Below, one piece after another: positions 44,254-55,517 of a stretch of DNA of 64,000 nt; position 1 is the first letter of the stretch, and the number at the start of each line of letters is the position of its first letter. The translations under genes and the position numbers were made by a program. The notes beneath the pieces were generated by a model. The model did not search any database. It worked only from the letters and a program-made list of their open reading frames with translations, and was not told the origin of the DNA. The stretch is from Dama dama. Its lineage: Eukaryota; Chordata; Mammalia; Artiodactyla; Cervidae. Location of the stretch: the NCBI RefSeq assembly GCF_033118175.1, contig NC_083710.1, forward strand, positions 42,873,501 to 42,937,500, written 5' to 3'.

Positions 44254-47200
44254 TTCAAGGATCACAGTCTCGTCTTGGTGAAGGCGCTTGCATAACTTGA
44301 TGAAGCTATGAGCCATGTCATGCAGGGCCACCAAAGATGGATGGGTCATAGTGGAGAGTTCTGACAAAACATGATCCAATGAAGGAGGGAGTGGCAGTCA
44401 CTATTGGGACCCCGCTATTTTTGTTGCAAGAACCCCATGAACAATATGAAAAGGCAAAAAGATATGGCATGGGAAGATGAACTTCCCAAGTGAGAAGAGG
44501 TCCAATAGTCTACTGGGGAAGAGAGGAGGGCAATTACTAGTAGTTTCAGAAAGAATAAAGCAACTAGGACAAAGCAGAAATGATGCTTATTTGTGGATGT
44601 GTCTTGTGGTGAAACTAAAGTCTGATGCTACAAACAACAATATTGCACAGCAAGCTGGAACATTAGGTCCATGATCAAGGTAAATTGAACATGGTCAAGC
44701 AAGAGATGGCAAGAGTGAAGGTTGACATCTTAGGATTCAGTGAACTGAAATGGACAAAAATGGGCAAATTTAATTCAGATGACCATTATTTCTACTACCC
44801 TGGGCAAGAATCCCTTAGAAGAAATGGAGTAGCACTCACATTCAAGAAGAGTCCAAAATACAGGATTTGGGTGCAATCTCAAAAATGATAGAATGATCTC
44901 AGTTTTTTTCCAAAGCAAACCATTCAACAACACTGCAATCCAAGGCTATGCCCCAACCACTTATTCCAAAGAAGCTTAAATTGACCATTCTATGGAGACC
45001 TACAAGACCTTCTGGAACTAATACCAAAAAAAGATCTCCTTTTCATCACAGGGGATTAGAACACAAACGTAGGAAGTTAAGAGACACCCAGAATAACAGG
45101 TAAGATTGGCCATGGAGTAAAAAATGAAGGAAGGCAAACGCTAGCAGAGTTTTGCCAAAAGAGCATACTATTAAAAGCAAATACCCTTTTCCAACAACCC
45201 AAGAAATGACTCTACACATGGACATCACTAAATGATCAATATTAAAATCAGATTAAATTTGTTCTTTGTAGCCAAAATGGTGAAACTCTATTCAGTCAGC
45301 AAAAACAAGACAGGGAGCTGACTGTGGCTCAGATCATGAGCACCTTATTGCAAAATTCAGACTTAAATTGAAGAAAGTAGGGAAAACCACTAGGCCATCA
45401 GGTGACCTAAATCAAATCCTTTATGATTATCCAGTTGAGATAACTAATAGATTTGCAGGATTAGATCTGGTAGAATGACTGGCTGAAGAACTATGTACAG
45501 GAGGTCGTGACCAAAACCATCCCCAAGAAAAAGAAATTCCAGAAGGCAAAGAGGTTGTCTGAGGAGGCATACAAACAGCTGAGGATGGAAAAGAAGAGAA
45601 AGGCAAAGGAGAAAAGGAAAGATATACCCAATTGAATGTAGAGTTCCAAAGAATAGCAAGGAGAGATAAACAAGACTTCTTAAACGAACAACACAAAGAA
45701 ATAGAGGAAAACAGCAAAATTGGAAAGACTAGAGATTTCTTCAAGAAAACTAGAGCTATCAAGGGAACATTTTATGCAAGGAGGGACATGAAAAAGGACA
45801 GAAATGGTAAGGACAGAAGCAATTAAGAACAGGTGGTGAGAATACAAAGAAGAACGTTACAAAATAGCCTTAATGAACCAGAAAACCATTCACCTAGAAG
45901 GGATACAATAGTAGTAGAAGGGCTCAACTAGAAGGGGTACTATAGTACTCACCTAGAAGGGGACATCCTGAAGTGTGAAATCCAATGAGCCTTAGGAAGC
46001 ATTACTACAAGCAAAGCTAGTGGCAGTGACAGAATTCCAGCTGAGTTTTTTTAAAATCCTAAAGTATGATGCTGTTAAAGTGTTGCACTCAATATGTCAC
46101 CAAATTTGGAAAACTGAACAATCTCACAGGACAGAAAAAGATCAGTTATCATTCCAATCTCAAAGAAGGGCAACGCCAAAGAATGTTCAAGCTACCATAC
46201 AACTGAGTTCACTTCACATGCTACCAAGGTTATGCACAAAATCCTTCAAGCTAGGCTTCAGCAGTACTTGGTCTGAGAGCTACCAGATATACAATCTGAA
46301 TTTAGAAAAGGTAGTGGAACCAGAGATCAAATTGCAATCATTGGTTGGAACATGGAGAAAGAAAAAGTGTTCCAGAAAAAAAAAAACATCTATTTCTGCT
46401 TCATTGACTATGCTAAAGTCTTTGACTGTGTGGATTATAAAAAACTGGAAAATACTTAAAGAGATGGTAATACCAGACCACCTTACCTGCCTCCTCAGGA
46501 CCTCTTTGCGGGTGAAGAAGCAACAGTTAGAATAGGACATGGTACAATGGACTGGTTCAAAATTGGTAAATGAGTACATCAAGGTTGCATACCGTCACCT
46601 GACTTGTTTAATTTCTATGCATAGTACATCATGAGAAATGTCAGATTGGATGAACCACAAGCTGGAATCAAGACTGCTGAGAGAAATATTAACAACTTCA
46701 GAAATGCAGATGATTCCAGTTTAATGGCAAAAAATGAAGAGGAACTAAAGCACCTCTTGATGAGGGTGAAAGAGAGTGGAAACCTGGCTTAACACTCAAC
46801 ATTCAAAAAAATAATATCATGACATCTGGCCTTATCACTTCATGGCAAATAGAAGGGCAGAAAGTGAAAGCAATGGCGGATTATATTTTCTTGGGTCCCA
46901 AATCACTGCAGACAGTGACTACAGCCATGAAGTAAAAAGATGCTTGTTCCTTGGTAGGAAAGGTATGTCAAACCTAGACAGTGTATTAAAAAGCAGAGAC
47001 AACAAAGGTTCATATAGTCAAAGCTATGATTTTTCCAGTAGTCAAGTACATATGTGAGAACTGGACCATAAAGAAGACTGAGCACTAGAGAACTGATGCT
47101 TTTGAACTGTGGTGCTGGAGAAGACTCTTGAGAGCCCCTTGGACTCTCATCAATCCTAAAGGATATCAACCCTGAATATTCTTGGAAGGACTGATGCTGA

Positions 47201-47432
47201 AGCTGAAGCTCCAATACTTTGGTCACCTGATGCAAAGAGTTGACTCTGATCCTCAGAAAGATTGAAAGCAAAAGGATGTGGGGGTGGCAGAGGATGTGAT
47301 AGATACCATCACTAACTCAAAGCATGTCAATGTGAGCAGAATCTGGGAGATAGTGGAGGACAGAGGAGCCTTGACTGTTAACAAGCCATATGGTTGCAAA
47401 GAAATGGACATGACTTAGTGACTGAACAACAA
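44254..47432 (+). mobile_element. Full-length but decayed BovB
   Basis: About 3.18 kb on the plus strand, from BovB 5' leader (GATCACAGTCTCGTCTTGGT at 44260) through endonuclease (piece at 44685-44888) and RT (pieces at 45632-45826, 46020-46535 and 46842-47057) to ACTGAACAACAA at the 3' end. It is strongly diverged, with many stops, indels and an internal local duplication near 45.9 kb. The AACAA terminus marks an older subfamily than the (TTCAG)n copies. The flanking 11-bp duplication shows that it landed as one complete insertion. Confidence 0.92.
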
Positions 47433-47443
47433 AGGGCAGTTTT
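47433..47443. repeat. Right target-site duplication of full-length BovB
   Basis: Exact second copy of AGGGCAGTTTT directly after the element's 3' end. Confidence 0.82.
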
Positions 47444-47591
47444 ATGCACAAACACACAACTCATATGCTGGTACATACATATGAAAGCACAATTCATTTT
47501 TATTTAGGCAGATACACTATTTCCTAACTAATTTGAATAAAGGGCAGTTTAGTTTAAATGCAATTGAATAAAAAATGATTTGAGCAATCCT

Positions 47592-47655
47592 AGATGCCAT
47601 CTATGGGGTCGCACAGAGTCAGACACAACTGAAGTGACTTAGCAGCAGATGCCAT
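47592..47655 (+). mobile_element. 46-bp Bov-A2 3' stub with 9-bp target duplication
   Basis: 47601-47646 is only the terminal part of Bov-A2 (GGGGTCGCACAGAGTCAGAC ... GACTTAGCAGC). AGATGCCAT is present exactly at 47592-47600 and 47647-47655. The insertion is therefore real but extremely 5' truncated. Confidence 0.88.
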
Positions 47656-47660
47656 TAAGA

Positions 47661-47803
47661 TTGTGCCAGGCCCCTCTGTCCATGGTATTTTCCAGGCAAG
47701 AATACTGGAGTTTGGCCATTTTCTTCTCCAGGGGATCTTCCCAATCCAGGGATCAAACCTGCATCTCCTGTTTCTCCTGCATTGCTGAGTCATTGGGAAT
47801 GCC
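47661..47803 (-). mobile_element. Bov-tA-type SINE lacking its 3' tail
   Basis: Minus-strand body and head with a small internal TTTCTCCTG insertion or duplication. The BovB-derived tail is missing at the left side, next to the Bov-A2 stub. Confidence 0.8.
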
Positions 47804-49213
47804 TTTTTGTTACCCTAAGACTATATAATTATATTGAATAAGAAAAACATGAAGTGTATTAAGTTCTTTTATTTCATTTTCATGTTAATGCTTTCATTTT
47901 ATTGTCACTTAACATTAAGATAAACAGAACAATAGCCATTTTCATTAAGAAAAATTGAGGCTTGTTTTTCCCTCAGTGAACCAAAAATAGAACATTGTGA
48001 TATTGATTAATCTATCCCTAGATTTTCATTCTCTGAGTTAAATAAGTATAAAAATATATATCAAAATTGTTAATAAAAATTTCAAGAAATGTAATAAAAA
48101 TCAGGTTTTTTTTTAAATTAGATGATGGTATATTAGTTTTACTTCTGCATCTAATAATATTGGGCTTCAATAACTGACAAATTATATAGGCTTACTATCC
48201 CATAATTACCTTGGTCTTCAACTTAGTTACTCATAGCACCAACTATAAACTAATTAATACTTTTTAAACCAGTAAGTTAATATTTGCTATATACACAGCA
48301 GCTGCTAAGTAGCACTTTATCTACTGTTTAGATCAAGCTATGGCTTATCATGTTGTCTGGGGCTTTGTGGAGCTGAAAATGCTTTAGGAGCATTAATTTT
48401 TAATTTGGAAGCATTATATGCTCCAGTGAAAAAGGAGAAAAAAAACATTTTTTTTTACATTTTCCATTTGATAACATTTTTTTTCCTTTGTTTGAATTGA
48501 CAGAGTCTACTAATCTATTATTGGTAGATTAAGCATAATTAAATTGACTTTCTAGTGATCATTGTTATTATTTTCCAATGAACCATACAGTAGACTTTCT
48601 TATGGGCATAAAGGTGACTATATCCTTCAATGCTTCAGTGTTTGCAAGAACCATCCCACAGCCCTCGTATATATGTTTGTGACACAATCATTTTTCCTTA
48701 ATTCTGATAAAAGATAACGGTGCCTATGGTTTACTTCCCACAGGTGTTATAAAAGGGTAAAAAAGGAGTATCACATTGCTGTTTAATAATTTGTGAATGG
48801 AAATTTTCTTGGAGGTATTGTAATTTTAGAAAACAACTATTTCCCTATCCATATAGTGCAAGATTCTTAAGCATATAATATAGAATGCACATTTTTAAAC
48901 TATTCAAAGAGTCAAATGCATATTTTAATATACAAAAAATTGTTGAAAATTCTAAAATAAAGCAACTATAAAATAATGACCTTAAGAACATTATAACTTG
49001 TAGGAAGCTTTGTGTTCTGTGTGTGTAAGTTCCTGTTTTTCTACTGTCTTAATGTTGAGAACAATTGTATCTTCTTCAGTGTGTCATGAGATGTGCTATA
49101 CTAGAGTTCAATAGTAATGTCTTTTGAAATAGACATTTTTGGTTTTTAAATATTGGAGCCTTATAATTCAAAGCCTTATAATTGAAAAATTCTTTTTCAT
49201 TTTTTATTAGTGG
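47804..49213. other. AT-rich non-coding DNA, nothing recognised
   Basis: Homopolymer A and T runs only. No gene or repeat family seen. Confidence 0.55.
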
Positions 49214-51682
49214 ACAAAATGTGGTCCACTGGAGAACGGAATGCAAACCACTTCAGTATTCTTGCCTTGAGAACCCCATGAATAATATGAAAAGCAAAAA
49301 AGATAGGACACTATAAGATGAACTCTCCAGGTTGGTAGGTGCTCAAAATGCTACTGGAGATCAGTGGAGAAATAACTCCAGAAAGAATGAAAAGATGGAG
49401 CCAAAGTAAAAACAACACCCAGTTGTGGAGGTGACTGGTGATAGAAGCAAAGTCCAATGCTGTAAAGAGCAATACTTCATAGGAGCCTGGAATGTTAGGT
49501 CCATGAATCAAGGCAAATTGAAAGTGGTCAAACAGAAGATGGCAAGAGTGACCATCGACATTTCAGGAACTGGTGAACTAAAATGGACTGGAAAGGGTGA
49601 ATTTAACTTTGATGACCATTATACCTACTACTGTGGGCAAGAATCCCTTAACAAAAATGAAGTAGCCATCATAGTCAACAAAAGATTCCAAAATGCAGTA
49701 CTTGGATGCAACTTCAAAAACAATAGAATGATCTCTGTTCGTTTCCAAGGCAAACCATTCAATATCACGGTAATCCAAGTCTATGCCCTGACCAGTAATG
49801 CTGAAGAAGCTGAAGTTGAACGGTTCTATGAAGACCTACAAGACCTTCTAGAACTAACACCCAAAAAAGACATCTTTTTCATTATAAGGTACTGGAAAGC
49901 AAAAGTAGTAAGTCAAGAAATACCTGGAGTAACAGGCAAATTTGCCTTTGGAGTACAGAATGAAGCAAGGCAAAGGGTAATAGAGTTTTGCCAAGAGAAT
50001 GCACTGGTCATAGCAAGCACCCTCTTCCAATAGCACAAGAGGAGACTCTACACATGGACATCACCAGATGGTCAATACTGAAATGAGACCGATTATATTC
50101 TTTGCAGCCAAAGATGGAGAAACTCTATACAGTGAGCAAAAAAATACCGGGAGCTGACTGTTGCTCAAATAAGCAATTTGGTTTGTTGCCAAATTCAGAA
50201 TTAAATTGAAGAAAATAGGGAAAATCAGTAGACTGTTCAGTTCAGTTCAATTATGTCCAACTCTTTGTGACCCCATGGACCACAGCACACCAGGCCTCCC
50301 TGTCCATTACCAACTTCTGGAATTTACCCAAACTCATGTCCATTGAGTAAGTGATGCAATCCAAACATCTTATACTCTGTTGTCCCCTTCTCCTCCTGCC
50401 CTCAATCTTTCCCAGTATCAGAGTCTTTTCAGATGAGTCAGCTGTTCGCATCAGGTGGCCAAAGTATTGGAGTTTCAGTTTCAACATCAGTCCTTCCAAT
50501 GAACACCCAGGATTGATCTCCTTTAGGATGGACTGGTTGGATCTCCTTGCAGTCCAAGGGACTGTGTGGATCATAATAAACTGTGGAAAATTCTGAAAGA
50601 GATGGGAATACCAGACCACCTGATCTGCCTCTTGAGAAACCTGTATGCAGGTCAGGAAGCAACAGTTAGAACTGGACATGGAACAACAGACTGTTCCCAA
50701 ACAGTATATGTGCTGCCAAAGTGAGCACTGACTGTTCCCAAATAGGGAGAGGAGTACATCAAGGCTGCATATTGTCACACTGCTTATTTAACTTATATGC
50801 AGAGTACATCATGAGAAACACTGGTCTGGAGGTAGCATAAGCTGGAATCAAGATTGCTGGGAGAAATATCAATAACCTGAGATATGCAGATGGCACCACC
50901 CTTATGGCAGAAAGCAAAGAAGAACTAAAGAGCCTCTTGATGAAAGTGAAAGAGGAGAGTGAAAAAGTTGGCTTAAAGCTCTGTATTCAGAAAACAAGAT
51001 CATGGCATCCGGTCCCATCACTTCATGGCAAATAGATGGGGAAATAGTGGAAACGGTGAAAGATTTTTTTTTTTTTTTTTTACAGGGGCTCTTAAATTAC
51101 AGCAAATGGTGACTGCAGACATGAAATTAAAAGAGGCTTGCTCCTTGGAAGAAAGGTTCTGACCAACCTAAACAGCAAATTAAAAAGAAGAGACATTACT
51201 TTGCCAACAAAGATCCGTCTAGTCAAGGCTATGGTTTTTCCAGTGGTCATGTATGGATGTGAGAATTGGACTATAAAGAAAGCTGAGTGCAGAAGAATTG
51301 ATGCTTTTGGACTGTGGTGTTGGAGAGACTCTTGAGAGTCCCTTGGACTGCAAGGAGATCCAACCAGTCCATCCTAAAGGAAATCAGTCCTGGGTGTTCA
51401 TTGGAAGGACTGATGTTGAAGCTGAAACACCAATACTTTGGCCACCTGATGTGAACAGCTGACTCATTTGAAAAGACCCTGATATGGGAAAGATTGAGGG
51501 CAGGAGGAGAAGGGGACATCAGAGGATGAGATGGTTGGACGGCATCACTTACTCAATGGACATGAGTTTGGGTAAACTCCAGGAATTGGTGATGGACAGG
51601 GAGGCCTGGCGTGCTGCTGTTCATGGGGTCACAAAGAGTCGATAAGACTGAGCGACTGAAGTGAAGTGAACTGAACTGAATG
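49214..51682 (+). mobile_element. BovB mosaic with an internal inverted 3'-end segment
   Basis: 49214-50235 is plus-strand BovB from the 5' region through the endonuclease (frame 49425-50033 is open over most of it, with GAWNVR and IIRYWKAKV, where the GDWN aspartate is replaced). 50236-50573 is a BovB 3' end in minus orientation. 50569-51682 is plus-strand RT (from GACTGTGTGGATCATAATAA) to 3' end. About 1 kb of linker and early RT between the plus pieces is missing. Both joints show short shared bases (TTCAG, GACT). A T18 expansion lies at 51064-51081. Confidence 0.9.
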
Positions 51683-52132
51683 GTTTTCTGAGGTGTACTT
51701 GGTTTACAGTTGGTGTTAGTTTCTACTGCGCAGCAAAGTTAGTCAGTTATGCATGTACATATAACCACTATTGTTTTAGATTTCCTTCCCATTTAGATTA
51801 CCACAGAGCATTAAACAGAGTTCCCTGTGCTGTAGAATAGGTTTTCGTTAGTTATCTCTTTATACATGGTAGTATATATATGTCAATCTCTGTCACCCAG
51901 TTCATCCCATCTGCTCTTCCCTTCTTGGTATCAGTAAGTCTGTTCTCTACATCTGTGCCTCTATTTCTGCTTGCAAATAAGTTCACCTTTACCATTTTCC
52001 TAGATTCCACATGTAAGTGATATTATACAATATTTCTTTTTCTCTTTCTGATTTACTTAGCTCTGTATAACAATCTCAGGGTCCATCCTCATTCCTCAAA
52101 CAGCACTATTTCATTACTTTTTATGGCTCAGA

Positions 52133-52285
52133 AATAGTCCATTGGAGCAGGAAATGGCAACCCACTCCGGTATTCTTGCCTAGAAAATTCCATGGATAGA
52201 GGAGTCTGGTGGGCTGCAGTCTAGGGGATCACAAAGAGTTGAAAACCACTGAACAACTAAGCATAGCACAGCACAATAGTCTATT
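52133..52285 (+). mobile_element. SINE nested in L1, with 11-bp target duplication
   Basis: 52144-52274 is a 5'-truncated plus-strand Bov-type SINE (GGAGCAGGAAATGGCAACCC to an AGCATAGCACAGCAC tail). AATAGTCCATT (52133-52143) and AATAGTCTATT (52275-52285) are the target duplication, one mismatch. Confidence 0.88.
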
Positions 52286-52460
52286 ACATATATGTACCAC
52301 ATCTTTATTCATTCGTAGTCAATAAACATTCAGGTTGCTTCCATATCCTAGCTATTGTAAATAATGGTGAAATGAACACTGAGATGCATACATTGTTTTT
52401 CATTCTGGTTTTCTCCAGGTATACACCTTGGAATGGAATTGCTGAGCCCTGAGGTAGCAA

Positions 52461-52775
52461 AGAGATCAAATCAATCAGTCAGTCCTAAAGGAAATCAACC
52501 CTGAATATACATTGGAAAGACTAATTTTGAAGCGGAAGCTCCAATTCTTTAGCCACATGATATGAAGAGCTGACTCATTGGAAAAGACCCTGATGCTGGG
52601 AAAGATTGAGAGCAGGAGGAGAAGGGGATGACAGAGGATGAGATGGTTGGATGGTATCACTGACTCAATGGACATCAGTTTGAGCAACCTCTTGGAGATG
52701 GTGAAAGAGAAAGAATCCTGGCTTGCTGCAGACCATGGGATTGCAAACAGTCAGACATGACCTAGTGACTAAAAA
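52461..52775 (+). mobile_element. BovB 3' fragment nested in L1
   Basis: Starts AGATCAAATCAATCAGTCAG and ends ...ACATGACCTAGTGACTAAAAAACAA. GAGGTAGC at the left and ATGGTAGC at the right match the same L1 site and are the likely target duplication. Confidence 0.85.
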
Positions 52776-53045
52776 ACAATGGTAGCTCTATTTTAGTTTT
52801 TTTTTAAGGAACCTCCATTCTCTTTTCCATAGTGGCAACAATGTAGGAGGGTTCCCTTTTCTCCACACCCTGTCAACATTTATTGTTTGAGATTTATTGA
52901 TGATGGTCACTCTGACTGCTGTGAGGTGATACCTCATTGTAGTTTTGATTTGCATTTCTCTACCAACTAGTGATGTTTGAGCATCTTTCTCATATGCTTG
53001 CTGGTCATCTGTATGTCTTCGATAAATGTCTCCTTAGGCCTTCTA

Positions 53046-53504
53046 TGCATTCAAAACATTCTTCTATTTTTAATAGATCTCTTTTTAAATAATTTTAAAA
53101 TGTGAGGTTTTTCTTTTAAAAAATTACTTTAATCATTTTGTTTAATTTATAAAATTCTTGCCTTTGGAATTACATCTTGCTGTGATAACAACTATAGTAT
53201 CTCCTTTAAATGTTTGCATTGAATAATATAGATTTTAATTTTCACAGAAAATTTTTCTAAGGTGATTATAAATAGTGTTCCTAATATTAAAAACTTCCAT
53301 TTTTATATTTAAAAGTTACTGCTTTTACTGCTTACTATTGCAAAGTAACCAGAAACTGAAAAGTATCTTTCATTAATTTGATCAACAATGCCACTGACAT
53401 GTTTTCTATTAAAATAACATATGCTTAGAAATCACGGTCAAACTTTAAAAGGCGTTTTAATTTGCACAGTTAATTGAAGAATAAATATACCACCACACGT
53501 GAAA
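53046..53504. other. AT-rich non-coding DNA
   Basis: Nothing recognised. Confidence 0.5.
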
Positions 53505-53655
53505 AAAGAGTCAAGGACTGTTGGATGGCATCACAGACTTAATGGATATGAGTTTGAGCAAACTCCAGGAGATGGTGAAGGACAGGGAAATCTGGTATGC
53601 TGCAGTCCATGAGGTCGCAAAGTGTCAGACACAACATAGCAACTGAACAATTTTA
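53505..53655 (+). mobile_element. Short BovB 3' terminal fragment
   Basis: GTTGGATGGCATCACAGACT through GAGGTCGCAAAGTGTCAGAC to AACATAGCAACTGAACAATT is the last ~150 bp of BovB on the plus strand. Confidence 0.85.
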
Positions 53656-53748
53656 AAAAAAGCTTTACTTGATTTTAAGTAATGTTCTGGATATACATCA
53701 ACATTTTTCTCTCTTCAGGATTTAAATGTAAATTTATTATAGCCCGAA

Positions 53749-53899
53749 AGCTTGCTAAGTCTCTTCAGTTGTGTCAGACTCTTTGCGACCCTGTGAACTG
53801 TAGCCCTCCAGTCTCCTCTGTCCATAGAATTTTCTGGGCAAGAATCCCAGGGATTGACTCCTGCATTGCAGGCAGATTCTTTACCACCTGGGAAGCCCA
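53749..53899 (-). mobile_element. Bov-tA-type SINE with internal deletion
   Basis: Tail (CAGTTGTGTCAGACTCTTTG) and head (CTGCATTGCAGGCAGATTCT, GGGAAGCCC) on the minus strand are present. About 50 bp of the middle, between GGGCAAGAA and TCCCAGGGATTGA, is missing. Confidence 0.87.
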
Positions 53900-54969
53900 T
53901 AAGTATCTTACTTTTGCATTTCCAGTTATAAGTATTGTTTCTAATACATGGTAGGTTTTCAAAGATAAATATATTGCTTTTGCTTTTAGCATATTAGTAG
54001 TGAAATAAAATAAAAGTGCTAAATAAATTATGTCATGTCCTCGAAATGGAGAGTAAAAGGTGAGCAAACCATCAAAAGTGTAGCTTATAATTGGGCAGAT
54101 GCAATCTAGATAAATGAAGTGAACTACAGGATTATATTTACAAAACAGCTTGATTTAAAAAAATAATTCAGCAAAATTAAAAATATATATATGCAAATGG
54201 CTTTCTATTTTAGGCATTTCTAGTGCTCCTGAACTGACTGACATGGACATCTATCCTTTCCCTGTGAAGATCCTTTTTCAGGGTTATGGTAAACCTAAAC
54301 CAAATTGTGTGCTAAATTTGTGATTTAATTTTAATCAATATACAAGCTAACCATCTCTATATCAATAAATTATTTTCATCTTTTCCTAAAATGTTTTCCA
54401 TAGACTACTAGTTCCATGAGATTTATTGATTTTGTTTATTTACTTATTCAATTTTGGAGGAAATAGAAAGGTATCTTTAATCCTCAGCTGACAGAAGGGA
54501 GACATTTCAGGCTCATGCCTCAAAAATTGTGCCCACCTTCCATGAGGAATCTGACTACATAGATGAGGGCTCATAGTCAGGGTTTGTATTGAGGAACAAA
54601 GGTGTAAGGGCTTTTATTCTTCTTCCTCTTGCATTGTTTCAAAAATAGTCATAGGCTGACGTCAGGATTGATTGATTTTATACTAGAGTACATTTGTCTA
54701 TATATGTTTGCATATCACATTTCCCTCTGGAAAAAATGTAATGTAGATAAGCGTATTAGGATGTCTTCAAAGCACTTGAATAAAAAATTCTACTGAATTT
54801 TATTCAACATAATATTTCAAAACTTATTCAAGTATTGGTTATGGAATTAAATACATTGTTATAAACCATTGAAATAAATCAACACATGCACACATGTATA
54901 TCTGTGTATCAGTGCATATTCAGTTCAGTTCAGTTGCTCAAATAACTGTATACTAATTTAATATGGAGT
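53900..54969. other. Non-coding DNA; tiny BovB-terminus-like motif
   Basis: AT-rich. 54920-54940 (CAGTTCAGTTCAGTTGCTCA) looks like an isolated BovB 3' terminus in minus orientation, too short to call with confidence. No gene. Confidence 0.5.
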
Positions 54970-55195
54970 ATACTACATTGGAGTTTCATAGGTGGCTCTA
55001 GTGGTAAAAAACCTGCTTGCCAACGCAGGAGATGCAAGTTCTATCCCTGAGTCGGGAAGATTTCCTGGAGATGGAAATGGCAACCCGCTCCAGCATTCTT
55101 GCCTGAAGAATCCCATGGACAGAGGAGCCTGGCAGGTTACAGTCCATAGAGTCACAAAGAGCTGGACAAGACTTTTGCGACTTAGCATACTACAT
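54970..55195 (+). mobile_element. Bov-tA-type SINE with 9-bp target duplication
   Basis: Full-length plus-strand SINE 54979-55186 (TTTCATAGGTGGCTCTAGTG head; TTTTGCGACTTAGC tail). ATACTACAT occurs exactly at 54970-54978 and 55187-55195. Confidence 0.92.
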
Positions 55196-55517
55196 CAGAA
55201 ACATTGGTCCAAAGGGTACTTTAGTACTAAAGCTCTTAAGGATAGTTGACAAATCAAATTAAATGTGTAAGAATTTGATGATTAAAGATCTGATCTAGAC
55301 TTTAAGTATACCTTGGGGATACTTGTAAAGCTGATTTTCTTAGTTATATATTGCTGGTTAAAGATAATAATGGATGAACCTGTGGCAAATGCCACTTAAA
55401 ATTAATGGATATAATATTATTTATTTGAGATTGAGTATAAAACTGTAATAATATTAATTAAAAGAAAAAACATTTCTAAAAAAAATTTTTCCTTCTCTTT
55501 TTTTACGAATTTGTAAC

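Larger units (their letters stand above)
51683..53045 (-). mobile_element. L1 3' end (ORF2 end plus 3' UTR), with two nested elements
   Basis: On the plus strand the text runs antisense through L1 3' UTR (TTTCTACTGCGCAGCAAAG, CAGAGTTCCCTGTGCTGTAG, CACATGTAAGTGATATTATA) into the end of ORF2 (GAGGTGATACCTCATTGTAG, TTTGCATTTCTC, TGCTGGTCATCTGTATGTCT). It is interrupted by a SINE (52144-52274) and a BovB 3' fragment (about 52461-52775). No open frame is retained. Confidence 0.88.

Noticed and set aside
47538..47549. Third copy of AAAGGGCAGTTT near the BovB right end
   Set aside because: It lies about 100 bp outside the element with unrelated flanks; probably coincidence, since the copies at 44243 and 47433 abut the element exactly.
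54920..54940. Isolated BovB terminus motif
   Set aside because: About 20 bp only and no target duplication; mentioned in the spacer entry but too short to call. A similar short motif at 59228-59240 was also dropped.
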